Position numbers and translations under genes: made by a program. Below are positions 9,072 through 17,131 of a stretch of 64,000 nucleotides of DNA, piece after piece (within the stretch, counting starts at the first letter, position 1; each line of letters starts with the position of its first letter). The stretch lies in the NCBI GenBank assembly GCA_963736505.1, contig CAVTOZ010000002.1:248001-312000 (forward strand), read 5' to 3'. This DNA comes from Solirubrobacter sp963736505. GTDB lineage: Bacteria; Actinomycetota; Thermoleophilia; Solirubrobacterales; Solirubrobacteraceae. Below the pieces are notes generated by a model. The model saw only the letters and a list, made by a program, of their open reading frames with translations. It searched no databases and had not been told where the DNA came from.

Positions 9072-10220
9072 ATGACGATCGAACGGATGCTGCCCGCGTG
9101 GGCGCGCTGGAAGGGCGGCGAGCCGTGGACCGTCGGCCTCGAGGAGGAGGTCATGCTGCTCGAGCGCGACGGCTCGCCGGCGTGGCGCTCGGAGGACGTG
9201 CTCGCCCGGCTGGACGACGAGCTCGCCCACCACGCCCGCGGCGAGACGCACGGGCTCGCCCTGGAGCTGGCGACCGATCCGCACGCGACCGTCGGCGCCG
9301 CCGCGTCGGAGCTGCGCCACCTGCGCGCCGGCCTGGCCGAGAGCGTCCGCGCGCTGGGGCTGCAGGCCGCGGTGGCGGGCACGCACCCGCTCGCCAAGCC
9401 CGAGGACGTCGAGGTCTCCCCCGGCGCGCGCTACCAGTACCTGCACTCGACGATGCGCGAACTGGCCCGGCGCGAGCCGACGTTCGCGCTGCACGTGCAC
9501 GTCGCGATCCCGGACCCGGAGCTGGCCGTGCGCGCGTTCGACGGCATGCGCCACCACATCCCGGTGCTGCTGGCGCTGTCGGCGAACTCGCCGTTCACGC
9601 GCGGGCAGGACTCGGGCCTGGCCTCCGCCCGCACGCCGGTCTTCCAGGCGTTCCCGCGCACCGGCCTTCCGCGCGCGTTCGGCACCTACGCGAACTACGT
9701 CGAGTCGATCGACGTGCTGCTGCGTTGCGGCGCGATCCCGGAGCCGACGTTCATCTGGTGGGACCTGCGGCTGCAGCCGCGCTACGGCACGCTCGAGGTG
9801 CGCGTGATGGACGCGCAGACGCGGATCCGCGACACGGCGGCGCTCGCCGCGCTCGTCCAGTGCCTGGTCCGGCTCGAGGCGCTCGACGGCTTCGCCGAGC
9901 CGGAGGACACGCCCGAGGCGATGGCCGAGAACCGCTTCCTCGCCGCGCGCGACGGCATCGACGCGCAGCTGCTCGACCCGAGCCGCGGGCGGCGGGTGCC
10001 GGCCGCGGGCCGCCTGGCGACGCTCGTCGACGCGTGCTGGCCGCACGCCCGCGCGCTGCACTGCGAGCGCGAGATCGCGCTGCTGGCCCACCTGGCCGGT
10101 GACCCCGGCGCGGTCCGCCAGCGCGCGATCGCGGGCGAGCCCGCCGGCCTGCCGGGCCTGCTGCACGCGCTGCAGTCGGACTTCTCGCCGCCGCGGCCCC
10201 GGTTGGCCGCGGCGGCCTGA
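9072..10220 (+). CDS. carboxylate-amine ligase, YbdK/glutamate-cysteine ligase 2 family
   Basis: 382 aa, the usual length. Motifs: TVGLEEEVMLL near the N-terminus, ELATDPHATV, AGTHPLAKPED, FALHVHVAIPDPE, LLALSANSPF, FIWWDLRLQPRYGTLEVRVMDAQTR. The GCS2 fold couples ATP to forming a gamma-glutamyl or similar amide bond. Activity on cysteine is often weak in YbdK proteins, so the true substrate is open. It is divergent from the S51 pair, and its 3' end faces the RecD2 gene across a structured 213-base gap. Confidence 0.9.
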   Translation: MTIERMLPAWARWKGGEPWTVGLEEEVMLLERDGSPAWRSEDVLARLDDELAHHARGETHGLALELATDPHATVGAAASELRHLRAGLAESVRALGLQAAVAGTHPLAKPEDVEVSPGARYQYLHSTMRELARREPTFALHVHVAIPDPELAVRAFDGMRHHIPVLLALSANSPFTRGQDSGLASARTPVFQAFPRTGLPRAFGTYANYVESIDVLLRCGAIPEPTFIWWDLRLQPRYGTLEVRVMDAQTRIRDTAALAALVQCLVRLEALDGFAEPEDTPEAMAENRFLAARDGIDAQLLDPSRGRRVPAAGRLATLVDACWPHARALHCEREIALLAHLAGDPGAVRQRAIAGEPAGLPGLLHALQSDFSPPRPRLAAAA

Positions 10221-10267
10221 CTGACCCACTCCCTCCGGTCCCTCAACCGAAGCCCTCACTTAACGGC

Positions 10268-10298
10268 TTCGGCCGGGGCTGTCCAGACCCCGGCCGAA
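10268..10298. terminator. 11-bp perfect hairpin, with an alternative upstream pairing
   Basis: TTCGGCCGGGG (10268-10278) pairs perfectly with CCCCGGCCGAA (10288-10298) across a 9-base loop, 48 bases after the ligase stop. No U-run follows. CCGAAGCC (10247-10254) can instead pair with GGCTTCGG (10265-10272), which uses the first bases of the same stem, so the two helices exclude each other. A terminator is the simplest reading. Confidence 0.6.
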
Positions 10299-10321
10299 TA
10301 CCACTTCCGAACCAGGCCGCT

Positions 10322-10373
10322 GTGGGAGGAGATTCCGGGCGGCCCCGGGGAGCGCAGCTCCCTTCTCCTCCAC
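10322..10373. other. predicted three-way-junction structure between convergent genes
   Basis: Outer stem GTGG(g)AGGAG (10322-10331, one bulge) pairs with CTCCTCCAC (10365-10373). It encloses two hairpins: CCGGG/CCCGG (10335-10348, loop CGGC) and GGGAGC/GCTCCC (10348-10362, loop GCA). The symmetry allows folding on either strand. It may act as a bidirectional terminator for the ligase and RecD2 genes or be a structured RNA. Confidence 0.45.
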
Positions 10374-10433
10374 GCAGTCTTCAGGATCGTGTGACAGTCC
10401 TGCATCGACCGTCGGTAGGAAGTGATTCGACAG

Positions 10434-12530
10434 TCAGGCGAGGCGGTCGCCGAGGCGGGAATGGCGGCGCGAGGTGTCGGCCGTCGCGGCGGCGCGGGCG
10501 ACGATCCCGCGCAGGCCGACGATCAGCGTCGCGGTGCGGGCGCGGGTCATCGCCGTGTAGAGCATCTCGCGGCGCAGGAAGCGCGGCCCGGCGGCCGGGT
10601 GGGCGATCACGATCGCGACCGGCAGCTCGATCCCCTGGCCCTTGTGGATCGAGCACGCGTAGGCGAGCTGGAGCCGCGGCGCCTCGTCCTCGGGCAGCTC
10701 GACGAGCATCCCGTCGGCCGCGACGGACAGCTTCCCGGCCTCCGAGTCGTACGCGAGCAGGCGCAGGATCGTGCCGTTCATCAGCCCCAGCTCGTGCAGG
10801 TTGCGGCCCGAGAGCATCAGCTTGTCGCCCAGCCGCAGGCGCCCGCCGAGGACCGGCCTGCCGCGCGGGTTGAGCGCGTCGCGCAGGCGTGCGTTGATCG
10901 CGTCGATGCCGAGCGCGCCCTTGTAGACCGGCGCGAACACCTGGATGTCGGTCAGCGGATCGGCGTCGTAATGCTTCGGCAGCCGGTCGCGCACGAGCGA
11001 GACGATCTCGTCGAGCGCGGCGCGCGGGTCCTCGCGCTCGATCAGGAACAGGTCGCGGCGCAGGCCCGGCTCCGGCTCGAACGACGGCGGCTCGCCCTGG
11101 CGCACCGCGTGCGCGCCGCGCACGATCATGCTCCCCGCGGCCTGGCGGAAGATGTGCGTCAGCCGCGCGACCGGCACGGCGCCGGACTCGACGAGCTCCG
11201 CGAACGGCTTGCCCGCGCCGACCGGCGCGAGCTGGTCGGCGTCGCCGACCAGGACCACGTGCATGCCGTCCCCGACGGCGCGCAGCAGCGTCACCAGCAG
11301 CTCGAGGTTGGCCATCGACGTCTCGTCGACGACCAGCAGGTCGTCGGTCAGCTCCTCCTTCGTCGGCCCGAGGCCGGGCACCCAGCCGAGCGCGGCGTGC
11401 ACCGTCGACGCCGCGAATCCGGTCGCCTCGGTGATGCGGCGGGCGGCGCGGCCGGTCGGCGCGACGAGCGTGATCCCGGCCTTCTGCGCCTTCGCGGCCG
11501 CGCAGATCAGCCGGATCGTGGCCGTCTTGCCGGTGCCGGGGCCGCCGGTAACGATCGACAGGCGCGACGCGAACGCGGCCTCCACGGCGGCGCTCTGCTC
11601 AGGCGCCGGGACGAGGTCGCCGGCCGGCACCACGGCCGCGTCGAGCCGCGGCTCGGCGGCCGTCAGCGAGCGCACCAGGTCGGCCAGCTCGGCCTCCAGC
11701 GCCGCGATCTCGGGCCGGTAGGCCCAGCGCTGCTCCTCGACCACGATCTCGCCGGCGGCCTCCATCTGCCCGAGCAGCTCGTCGTCGATCCGGGCGCCGA
11801 GCAGCGCGGCCGCGCGCGCGGCGAGCTCGCCGAGCGACAGGCACGTCGAGCCGTCGCGCTCGGCTTCGGCGAGCGAGTGGATCACGCCGGCGCGCGAGCG
11901 CGCCGGCGAGTCGACGCGGCCCGCGATCGTGTCGGCGGTGTGGAAGCCGACGCCGAACACGCTCGTGAGGTCGTACGGGCGCCGGCGCACGACGTCGTGC
12001 GCGCGGTCGCCGTAGTGGTTGGCGATCCGCGGCACCAGCCACGAGAGCCCGTGCGGCGCCAGCATCAGGTGCAGCGCGCGCGTGGAGCGCAGCGCGTTCC
12101 AGGACTTGATCGCCTCGTTCGTGCGCTTCGGATTCAGGCCGGCGACGCGGAACGCGGCGTGCGGATCGCGGTCGATCGCGTCGAGCACGCCGTCGCCGTA
12201 GCGCGTCAGCAGCACCTCGGCCCGGCCCGCGCCGATGTGCTTGACGCGCCTGAGGTAGGCCGAGAGCGCCTTGTCCCCGGTCGGCGCGACGGGCTCGGCG
12301 AGCGCGACCTTGATCTGCAGCCCGAAGCGCTTGTCGTCGTGCCAGACGCCCTTGACGCGCACGTGCTCGCGCTCCTCCAGGTGCGCGAGCACGCCGACGA
12401 GGACGACGTCGTCGCCGTCGCGATCCGCGTCGATCACCGCGAACCCGGTCTGGTCGTTCGCGAAGCGGCGGCGGCGGATCCGCACCTCGCCTTCGAACGG
12501 GGTGCCGGGGACTCCTTCGATCTCGCTCAG
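10434..12530 (-). CDS. recD2: RecD2-type ATP-dependent DNA helicase, apparent CTG start
   Basis: 698 aa, near the usual 720. The N-terminal OB-like part (EGEVRIRRRRFANDQTGFAV) and helix-hairpin-helix region lead to SF1B motifs: Walker A GGPGTGKTAT, motif II VVDETSM, GDADQLAPVGAGKPF, THIFRQAAGS, SIHKGQGIE and YTAMTRAR. It unwinds DNA 5'-3' and acts outside RecBCD. No ATG or GTG lies before the conserved first strand. A CTG at 12530 forms CTGA with the stop of the upstream sigma-like gene, replacing the usual ATGA/GTGA coupling; a GTG about 15 codons in would cut the first strand. The start is therefore uncertain, the function is not. Confidence 0.9.
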   Translation of the reverse strand: MSEIEGVPGTPFEGEVRIRRRRFANDQTGFAVIDADRDGDDVVLVGVLAHLEEREHVRVKGVWHDDKRFGLQIKVALAEPVAPTGDKALSAYLRRVKHIGAGRAEVLLTRYGDGVLDAIDRDPHAAFRVAGLNPKRTNEAIKSWNALRSTRALHLMLAPHGLSWLVPRIANHYGDRAHDVVRRRPYDLTSVFGVGFHTADTIAGRVDSPARSRAGVIHSLAEAERDGSTCLSLGELAARAAALLGARIDDELLGQMEAAGEIVVEEQRWAYRPEIAALEAELADLVRSLTAAEPRLDAAVVPAGDLVPAPEQSAAVEAAFASRLSIVTGGPGTGKTATIRLICAAAKAQKAGITLVAPTGRAARRITEATGFAASTVHAALGWVPGLGPTKEELTDDLLVVDETSMANLELLVTLLRAVGDGMHVVLVGDADQLAPVGAGKPFAELVESGAVPVARLTHIFRQAAGSMIVRGAHAVRQGEPPSFEPEPGLRRDLFLIEREDPRAALDEIVSLVRDRLPKHYDADPLTDIQVFAPVYKGALGIDAINARLRDALNPRGRPVLGGRLRLGDKLMLSGRNLHELGLMNGTILRLLAYDSEAGKLSVAADGMLVELPEDEAPRLQLAYACSIHKGQGIELPVAIVIAHPAAGPRFLRREMLYTAMTRARTATLIVGLRGIVARAAATADTSRRHSRLGDRLA

Positions 12531-13153
12531 GCGCGCCAGCGTAGCCGCCGCCGCGGCGACTCGGGCATGGCCGGATCGGCGCCCGACAGCAGCGTCGCGG
12601 CCTGGATCAGATCGGCCTCCAGCACCTCGAAGTACGTCCGCTCCGGCCGGGCCGGCCCGCGCACCACGCCCTTGGAGCGCTTCAGCGGCCCGACCGCGAT
12701 GTCCCGCTCGAGCACGCCCTTGACGACGGCGTCGCGGTGGGCCGGGGGGACGCCGTCGACGAGCGCGATCGCGAGGCCGCCGGGGCGCCCGATGTCGGCC
12801 AGCGCGACGACGCCGTCGAGGTCGCCGTCGGTCAGCACGCGCGCGGGCATCCGCAGCCGCAGCCGGGCGGCGTCCTGCACGCGCCCGCGCCGGCCGCTCT
12901 CCTCCAGCGCGCCGTGGGCGATGCCGAACAGCCAGCCGCGGGCCGGCGCCTCGGCGTCGCGGGCCCCTTCGAGCGCGCCGGCGAACACCTCGGCGGCCAG
13001 GTCCGCCGTCGTCTCGCGCCCGCGCGTGCGATGCAGCAGCAGCGCCAGCACGGCGCCGAGATGGCGCCGATAGAACGCCGCGTAGGCGTCCGGCCGGCCC
13101 GGCGTGGCGGCCAGCAGCTCCTCGTCGGTGGCGACTCCTCGTGCTCCCCTCAC
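12527..13153 (-). CDS. sigma-70 region 2-like protein with degenerate region 4
   Basis: 208 aa, GTG start. Residues 10-75 (DEELLAATPGRPDAYAAFYRRHLGAV, TTADLAAEVFAGAL, ARGWLFGIAHG) match ECF sigma region 2. Where region 4 should be (VDGVPPAHRDAVVKGVLERDIAV onward) the HTH is poorly formed, so promoter recognition is doubtful; it may be an adaptor or relic. Its stop overlaps the recD2 start. Nested inverted repeats precede it (13162-13224). Confidence 0.65.
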   Translation of the reverse strand: MRGARGVATDEELLAATPGRPDAYAAFYRRHLGAVLALLLHRTRGRETTADLAAEVFAGALEGARDAEAPARGWLFGIAHGALEESGRRGRVQDAARLRLRMPARVLTDGDLDGVVALADIGRPGGLAIALVDGVPPAHRDAVVKGVLERDIAVGPLKRSKGVVRGPARPERTYFEVLEADLIQAATLLSGADPAMPESPRRRLRWRA

Positions 13154-13161
13154 GAGGGACT

Positions 13162-13224
13162 ACTTGTCCGCGGGAGGGCATTCTGTGACCGCGGATGTCA
13201 CAAGACCCGGTCCTCCGGACAAGT
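13162..13224. promoter_or_regulatory. nested inverted repeats upstream of sigma-like/recD2 operon
   Basis: Outer repeat ACTTGTCCG (13162-13170) and CGGACAAGT (13216-13224) is a perfect 9-bp pair. Inside it TGTGAC (13184-13189) pairs with GTCACA (13197-13202) across 7 bases. The set ends 9 bases before the GTG at 13153, so it can act as a double operator or as a hairpin near the transcript 5' end. Confidence 0.5.
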
Positions 13225-13324
13225 TAAGGGTGTGGGCCAACGATTCAGCGTCCGCGACGCGTCCTCCGAGCGCGCCGCCCGCCGCCGCCTGATCTACCTG
13301 CTGCTGCGCAACGGCGACATCGGC

Positions 13325-13990
13325 TCACTGGCGGGGCAGCGTGAGCTGCGCGATCACGGCCCGGTGGTCGCTCCCGGGCAGGCGCTCGACGTGGACGGCA
13401 TCGACCTTCACGCGGCGATCGACGAGCACGTGGTCGAGCGTGATCGGCAGCGACCGGCGCGGGAGCGCGGGCCAGGTCGCCCGGAGGCCGGCGCCGGCCC
13501 GCGCGGCGGCGTCGGCGTAGCCGCGGTCGAGCACGCCGCGTAGCGCACGGTGGTCGAGGGTGGCGTTGAAGTCGCCCGCCAGGATCCGGATCTCGCCGCC
13601 GGTCGCGCTCGGCAGCGCGGCCAGCACCTGCTCCCACTGCGCCTCCGCGGCGCGCCCGAGCGGCGGCGCCGGGTGCACGGCCTTGAGGAACAGCGGCGGC
13701 GCGCCGGGCACCCTCAGGCGGGCTTCCGGTTGCGCGTGCGGCCCGGGATCGTCGTACGGCACGGGCTCCAGCCGCATCCCCTCGCGCGCCAGCAGCGCCG
13801 AGCCGGCCGCATGCTCGTGCGCCTCCTCCGCGCGCTCGGGCAGCCGCGTGGACGCGCCCGCCGCGTCGATCGCCGCCAGCTCCTCCGGCGTCAGCTCCTG
13901 CAGGCTCAGCACGTCGACGTCGTAGCGCTCCACCAGCGCCATCACCGCGCTCGCGTCGCCGCGGCCGAGGAACAGGTTCACCGTCATCAC
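13325..13990 (-). CDS. endonuclease/exonuclease/phosphatase family protein
   Basis: 221 aa. EEP core residues are visible: first strand VNLFLGRGD (Asn), LSLQELTPEEL (metal Glu), AGDFNATLDHRAL, LDHVLVD and the terminal SDHRAVIAQ (catalytic His). Substrate (DNA, lipid or phosphoester) cannot be told. A separate frame from a GTG at 14079 encodes a short secretion-signal-like peptide (RRALALAVAIA) that stops at 13993, next to the GTG at 13990. This suggests either a lost N-terminal signal through a frameshift or an unrelated leader. The 3' end is 171 bases from the divergently read sigma-like gene start. Confidence 0.8.
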   Translation of the reverse strand: MMTVNLFLGRGDASAVMALVERYDVDVLSLQELTPEELAAIDAAGASTRLPERAEEAHEHAAGSALLAREGMRLEPVPYDDPGPHAQPEARLRVPGAPPLFLKAVHPAPPLGRAAEAQWEQVLAALPSATGGEIRILAGDFNATLDHRALRGVLDRGYADAAARAGAGLRATWPALPRRSLPITLDHVLVDRRVKVDAVHVERLPGSDHRAVIAQLTLPRQ

Positions 13991-14109
13991 CGTCAGCTTC
14001 GGCCCGCCGGCCGCGGCTCGGAGTCCGCCACCGCCCGCGGCGCGATCGCGACCGCCAGCGCGAGCGCCCGGCGGATCACCCGCCCGAGGCTAGCCGCGGG
14101 CGGCGAGGT

Positions 14110-14670
14110 TCAGACCGACGCGATCAGGTCGCGCCCGAAGTCGATCTCCTCGTCGTTGACGAGGTGGTCCATCCCTGTGTAGACGCGCAACTGCGCGACC
14201 GCGCCGAGCGCCTCGAGCGCCGCCGCCGTCTGGCGCACGCGCTCGGCCGGCACCCAGCCGTCCGGGTCGGCGGTGCCGAGGAACGCCGGCATTCCCTCGA
14301 ACGAGCCCGTACGCCGAGGGAGCAGGCCCGGCGGCCCGATGAACCCGCCGGTGTAGAGCAGCAGGCCGCCGTAGCGGCGCGGGTGGCGCAGCGCGTACTC
14401 CGCGGCCAGGCACGCGCCCTGCGAGAAGCCGCCGAGCACGAGCCGGCGCGGGTCCTCGACCGCGCGCACGAGCGCGTCGACGGTGTCGAGCGCCTGCGTC
14501 AGCCACGGCTCGTTGTCGCTCAGCGGCGCGAGGAACGACTGCGGGTACCACGTGTTGCCGGGCGCGTCCGGAGCGATCCACTCGACCCCGTCGAGCCCGA
14601 TCCGATCGGCCAGCGTCAGGACGTCGGCGGAGTCGCGACCGCGCCCATGGAGCAGGATGACGGTCGTCAC
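14110..14670 (-). CDS. small alpha/beta hydrolase (phospholipase/carboxylesterase family)
   Basis: 186 aa, GTG start. ILLHGRG near the N-terminus forms the oxyanion region; GGFSQGACLA is the nucleophile elbow; GTADPDGWVP carries the acid Asp and MDHLVNDEEI the His. This resembles the YpfH/carboxylesterase group acting on short esters or thioesters. Its start is 10 bases from the stop of the PLP/GNAT gene, so it is probably second in that operon. Confidence 0.85.
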   Translation of the reverse strand: MTTVILLHGRGRDSADVLTLADRIGLDGVEWIAPDAPGNTWYPQSFLAPLSDNEPWLTQALDTVDALVRAVEDPRRLVLGGFSQGACLAAEYALRHPRRYGGLLLYTGGFIGPPGLLPRRTGSFEGMPAFLGTADPDGWVPAERVRQTAAALEALGAVAQLRVYTGMDHLVNDEEIDFGRDLIASV

Positions 14671-14680
14671 CCCGCGGAGG

Positions 14681-17044
14681 TTATGCGCTTCGAACGTCCG
14701 CGGCGAGCGCGTCGAGCACCTGGGCGTTGTAGTGGTCCGACGCCTGCGCGAACGCGACGCGCTGCTGCGGATGCGCGCCGAAGCGGCGCTTCTCCAGCCC
14801 CGCGCCCATCCCGAGCAGCACGCGCCGGGAGCCGAGCGCGCGGGCGCGCAGCATCGCCTGGCGCAGCGCCTGGCGGTAGGAGTGATGCGAGCGCACGTAC
14901 GCGTAGTCGAGCCCGACGATCATCGGCGCGTAGTGGCGCGCGCCGGCGAAGTGCGCGCCGAAGGCGACGACGGCGCCGTCCAGCCGCAGCAGCACGAGCT
15001 CCCACACCGGCGAGTCGAGCATCGAGCGGAAGATGTCGCGCGGGAGCGGGAACGTGTTCAGCTCGAGGCTGCGCTCTCTGACCGCCGCGTAGAGCGAGTA
15101 GAGGTGGTCGAAGTCGAGGTCCTCGCGCGGTCCGCGCACGATCTCGACGTCGAACGCGTCGTCCCACGGCAGCACGTCGCGGCGCTGGTGCACGCGCGCC
15201 TTGGGCGACAGCCGCTCCATCCAGGCGTCGTCGTCGGCCTCGACCGGCTCGAGCACGAACGCGTCGGGCATCGTCAGCTTCACGTAGCCGCGCTCGCGCA
15301 GCGCCTCCGACAGCGCGCGGTCGGCGGCGTGCAGGTCGCGCAGCACGATCGTGCCGGCGCCGGCCTCGGCGGCGTGCCCGGAGACCGCCCCCAGCAGCAG
15401 GTCCAGCGCGCCCTTCCAGTCGGCGTTGCCGTCGAGGTAGAGATGGTCGCCCTCGGTCAGCAGCGCGCCCATGGCGAACGTCATCGAGGTCAGGTAGTAC
15501 GGATCGTGCGCGCGCCGCTCCTCGACCAGCCGCGACACGTCGGCGGAGGCGAGCATGTCGTCCTTCCACAGCGCGGCGGTGAAGAACGTGGCGAGCACCG
15601 GCTTGCCGTCGCGGTCGCGGACGACGTAGTAGTGGAACGCCCACTCGTCCTCCGGCCGCCCTTCGCCGGCGAACGCGCGCTCGAGGAAGCGCAGGCCCTC
15701 GACGCTGAACGTGCCGCGGTCGCCCAGCAGCCCGTCCCACTCCTCGGCGTCGACCGTCTCGATGCTGCGGTGGTGCTCGAGCCGCAGCGCCGGCGTGCCG
15801 GCGAGCGTCGCGGCCTTGCGCCTGGCCGAGTCGCCCGCGCGCTCCAGCGCCTCGGGGACGCGCCGGGCGAGCGCGGACACGAGCGCGCGGATGTCCTCCG
15901 GCCGGTGGTGCAGCGTGAGCGTCGTGCGCACGCCGGCGTGCTTCATCGGCACCGCCGGGAACGCGCCGTAGTTCGTGTAGAAGCCGTCGTCCATCAGCCC
16001 CTCGACGACGTCGAGGACGACGCGCGGGAGCCCGAGCGGGACGTAGCGGATCGGCGTCGCGTCGCGCGTCGCGAGCGGCAGGCAGAACTCCTCGGCCAGC
16101 TCGTCGAACAGCGCGATCCGCTCCTGCAGGGCCGCCTGGCGCACAGGCAGCTCGTCGGACAGGTGGATCCGCGCCGACGCGAGCGCGGCGCCGAGCATCG
16201 GCGGCTGCACGGGGCCGGAGAAGATCATCGGGCCGCCGGTCGTGCGCACGCGCCGGCGCAGCTCGGGGTCGGGGAAGACGATCGCGCCGCCGGCGGCGGC
16301 GAAGGACTTGTTCAGCGACGCGGCGACGACGAGCCGCTCGTGCATGCCGAGCGCCTCCAGCGCCGGCCCGCGGCCGTGCGTGCCCGACCAGCCGACGCCG
16401 TGCGAGTCGTCGATGTAGAGGTGCAGCTGCTCGTGGCGGTCGAGCAGCTCGCGCAGCTCGGCGAAGGGCGCGAAGTCGGCGAACATGCTGTAGACGCCGT
16501 CGGCGAGGAACCAGATCCGCTTGTGGCGGGGCGCGAGGCGCTCGATCATCCGCTCCAGGCGGTCGATCCGGTTGTGGCGGATCATCTCGACGGTCGTGCC
16601 CTGCAGCCGCAGCTGGCCGGCCGCCATCTGCACGCTCGCGTGGACCTGCTGGTCGAGCACGGCCGCGTCGCCGGAGCCGACCAGCACCGGCAGCGTCGCG
16701 AGGTGGCCGAGCGTCGTCGTCGGCATCAGCAGCGCGTGGCCGCCGAACATCGCGTCCAGCTGCGCCTCGAGCTCGAGGTACGGCGGCGCGGACACGTAGG
16801 CCCGCGAAGAGGAGAACTGCGTGCCGTAGCGCGCGGTGGCCGCGTACACGCCCTCGCGCATGCGCGGGTCGAGCTCGAGCCCGAGGTAGCTGCAGGAACC
16901 GAAGTTGATGCGCTCGCGGCCCGCCAGCGAGATGACCCGTCCGTCGAGCGGGGCGTCGTCCGCCGTCTGCATCGCCAGGCCGCGGCCCGCGGCCTCGCTC
17001 ACGACTTCGTCCAGCAGCGCCAGGCGCTCTTCGATCGATCCCAT
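14681..17044 (-). CDS. fusion of alpha-oxoamine-synthase-type PLP enzyme and GNAT acyltransferase
   Basis: 787 aa. Residues 1-400 are a fold-type I PLP enzyme of the BioF/KBL/SPT type: INFGSCSYLGLELDPRM, SRAYVSAPPYLELE, DDSHGVGWSGTHGRG (cofactor Asp and His) and SLNKSFAAAGGA (Schiff-base Lys, about residue 247). Such enzymes condense an amino acid with an acyl thioester to an aminoketone. Residues 410-787 form a GNAT/FemAB-like acyltransferase (WAFHYYVVRDRDGKPVLATFFT, VAFGAHFAGARHYAPMIVGLDYAYV, YRQALRQAMLRARALGSRRVLLG). A one-chain product that is condensed then acylated, perhaps a sphingoid-like or N-acyl-aminoketone lipid, is inferred. ATG at 17044 was chosen; upstream codons have no similarity. 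The esterase gene follows. Confidence 0.9.
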   Translation of the reverse strand: MGSIEERLALLDEVVSEAAGRGLAMQTADDAPLDGRVISLAGRERINFGSCSYLGLELDPRMREGVYAATARYGTQFSSSRAYVSAPPYLELEAQLDAMFGGHALLMPTTTLGHLATLPVLVGSGDAAVLDQQVHASVQMAAGQLRLQGTTVEMIRHNRIDRLERMIERLAPRHKRIWFLADGVYSMFADFAPFAELRELLDRHEQLHLYIDDSHGVGWSGTHGRGPALEALGMHERLVVAASLNKSFAAAGGAIVFPDPELRRRVRTTGGPMIFSGPVQPPMLGAALASARIHLSDELPVRQAALQERIALFDELAEEFCLPLATRDATPIRYVPLGLPRVVLDVVEGLMDDGFYTNYGAFPAVPMKHAGVRTTLTLHHRPEDIRALVSALARRVPEALERAGDSARRKAATLAGTPALRLEHHRSIETVDAEEWDGLLGDRGTFSVEGLRFLERAFAGEGRPEDEWAFHYYVVRDRDGKPVLATFFTAALWKDDMLASADVSRLVEERRAHDPYYLTSMTFAMGALLTEGDHLYLDGNADWKGALDLLLGAVSGHAAEAGAGTIVLRDLHAADRALSEALRERGYVKLTMPDAFVLEPVEADDDAWMERLSPKARVHQRRDVLPWDDAFDVEIVRGPREDLDFDHLYSLYAAVRERSLELNTFPLPRDIFRSMLDSPVWELVLLRLDGAVVAFGAHFAGARHYAPMIVGLDYAYVRSHHSYRQALRQAMLRARALGSRRVLLGMGAGLEKRRFGAHPQQRVAFAQASDHYNAQVLDALAADVRSA

Positions 17045-17076
17045 CAAAAGTAGGCGTCGGCACGCTCGCCGGATGC

Positions 17077-17098
17077 CTTGAGCGCCGCTGGACTCAAG
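17077..17098. promoter_or_regulatory. inverted repeat in divergent promoter region
   Basis: CTTGAG-N10-CTCAAG lies in the 87-bp gap between the divergent PLP/GNAT and GGDEF-EAL genes. A second element, TTGAC-N8-GTCAA (17110-17127), sits 4 bases before the GTG at 17132. Either may bind a regulator. Confidence 0.35.
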
Positions 17099-17131
17099 CA
17101 ATCGCGCACTTGACCGACTCTTGTCAACAGA

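Noticed and set aside
10422..13073. 883-codon plus-strand frame antisense to recD2
   Set aside because: Its translation is Arg/Ala/Gly/Val-rich without family motifs and lies wholly opposite a clear helicase; high GC keeps antisense frames open.
13232..13543. Plus-strand frame beginning FSVRDASSERAARRRLIYLL
   Set aside because: The first 30 codons look protein-like, but the rest is antisense to the EEP gene and loses any similarity; too weak to call.
13993..14079. Short signal-peptide-like frame before the EEP gene as a separate gene
   Set aside because: Too short and in another frame; noted with the EEP gene as a possible lost N-terminus.
14483..17053. 856-codon plus-strand frame antisense to the PLP/GNAT gene
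   Set aside because: Same composition artefact; no motif, and the minus-strand fusion is unambiguous.
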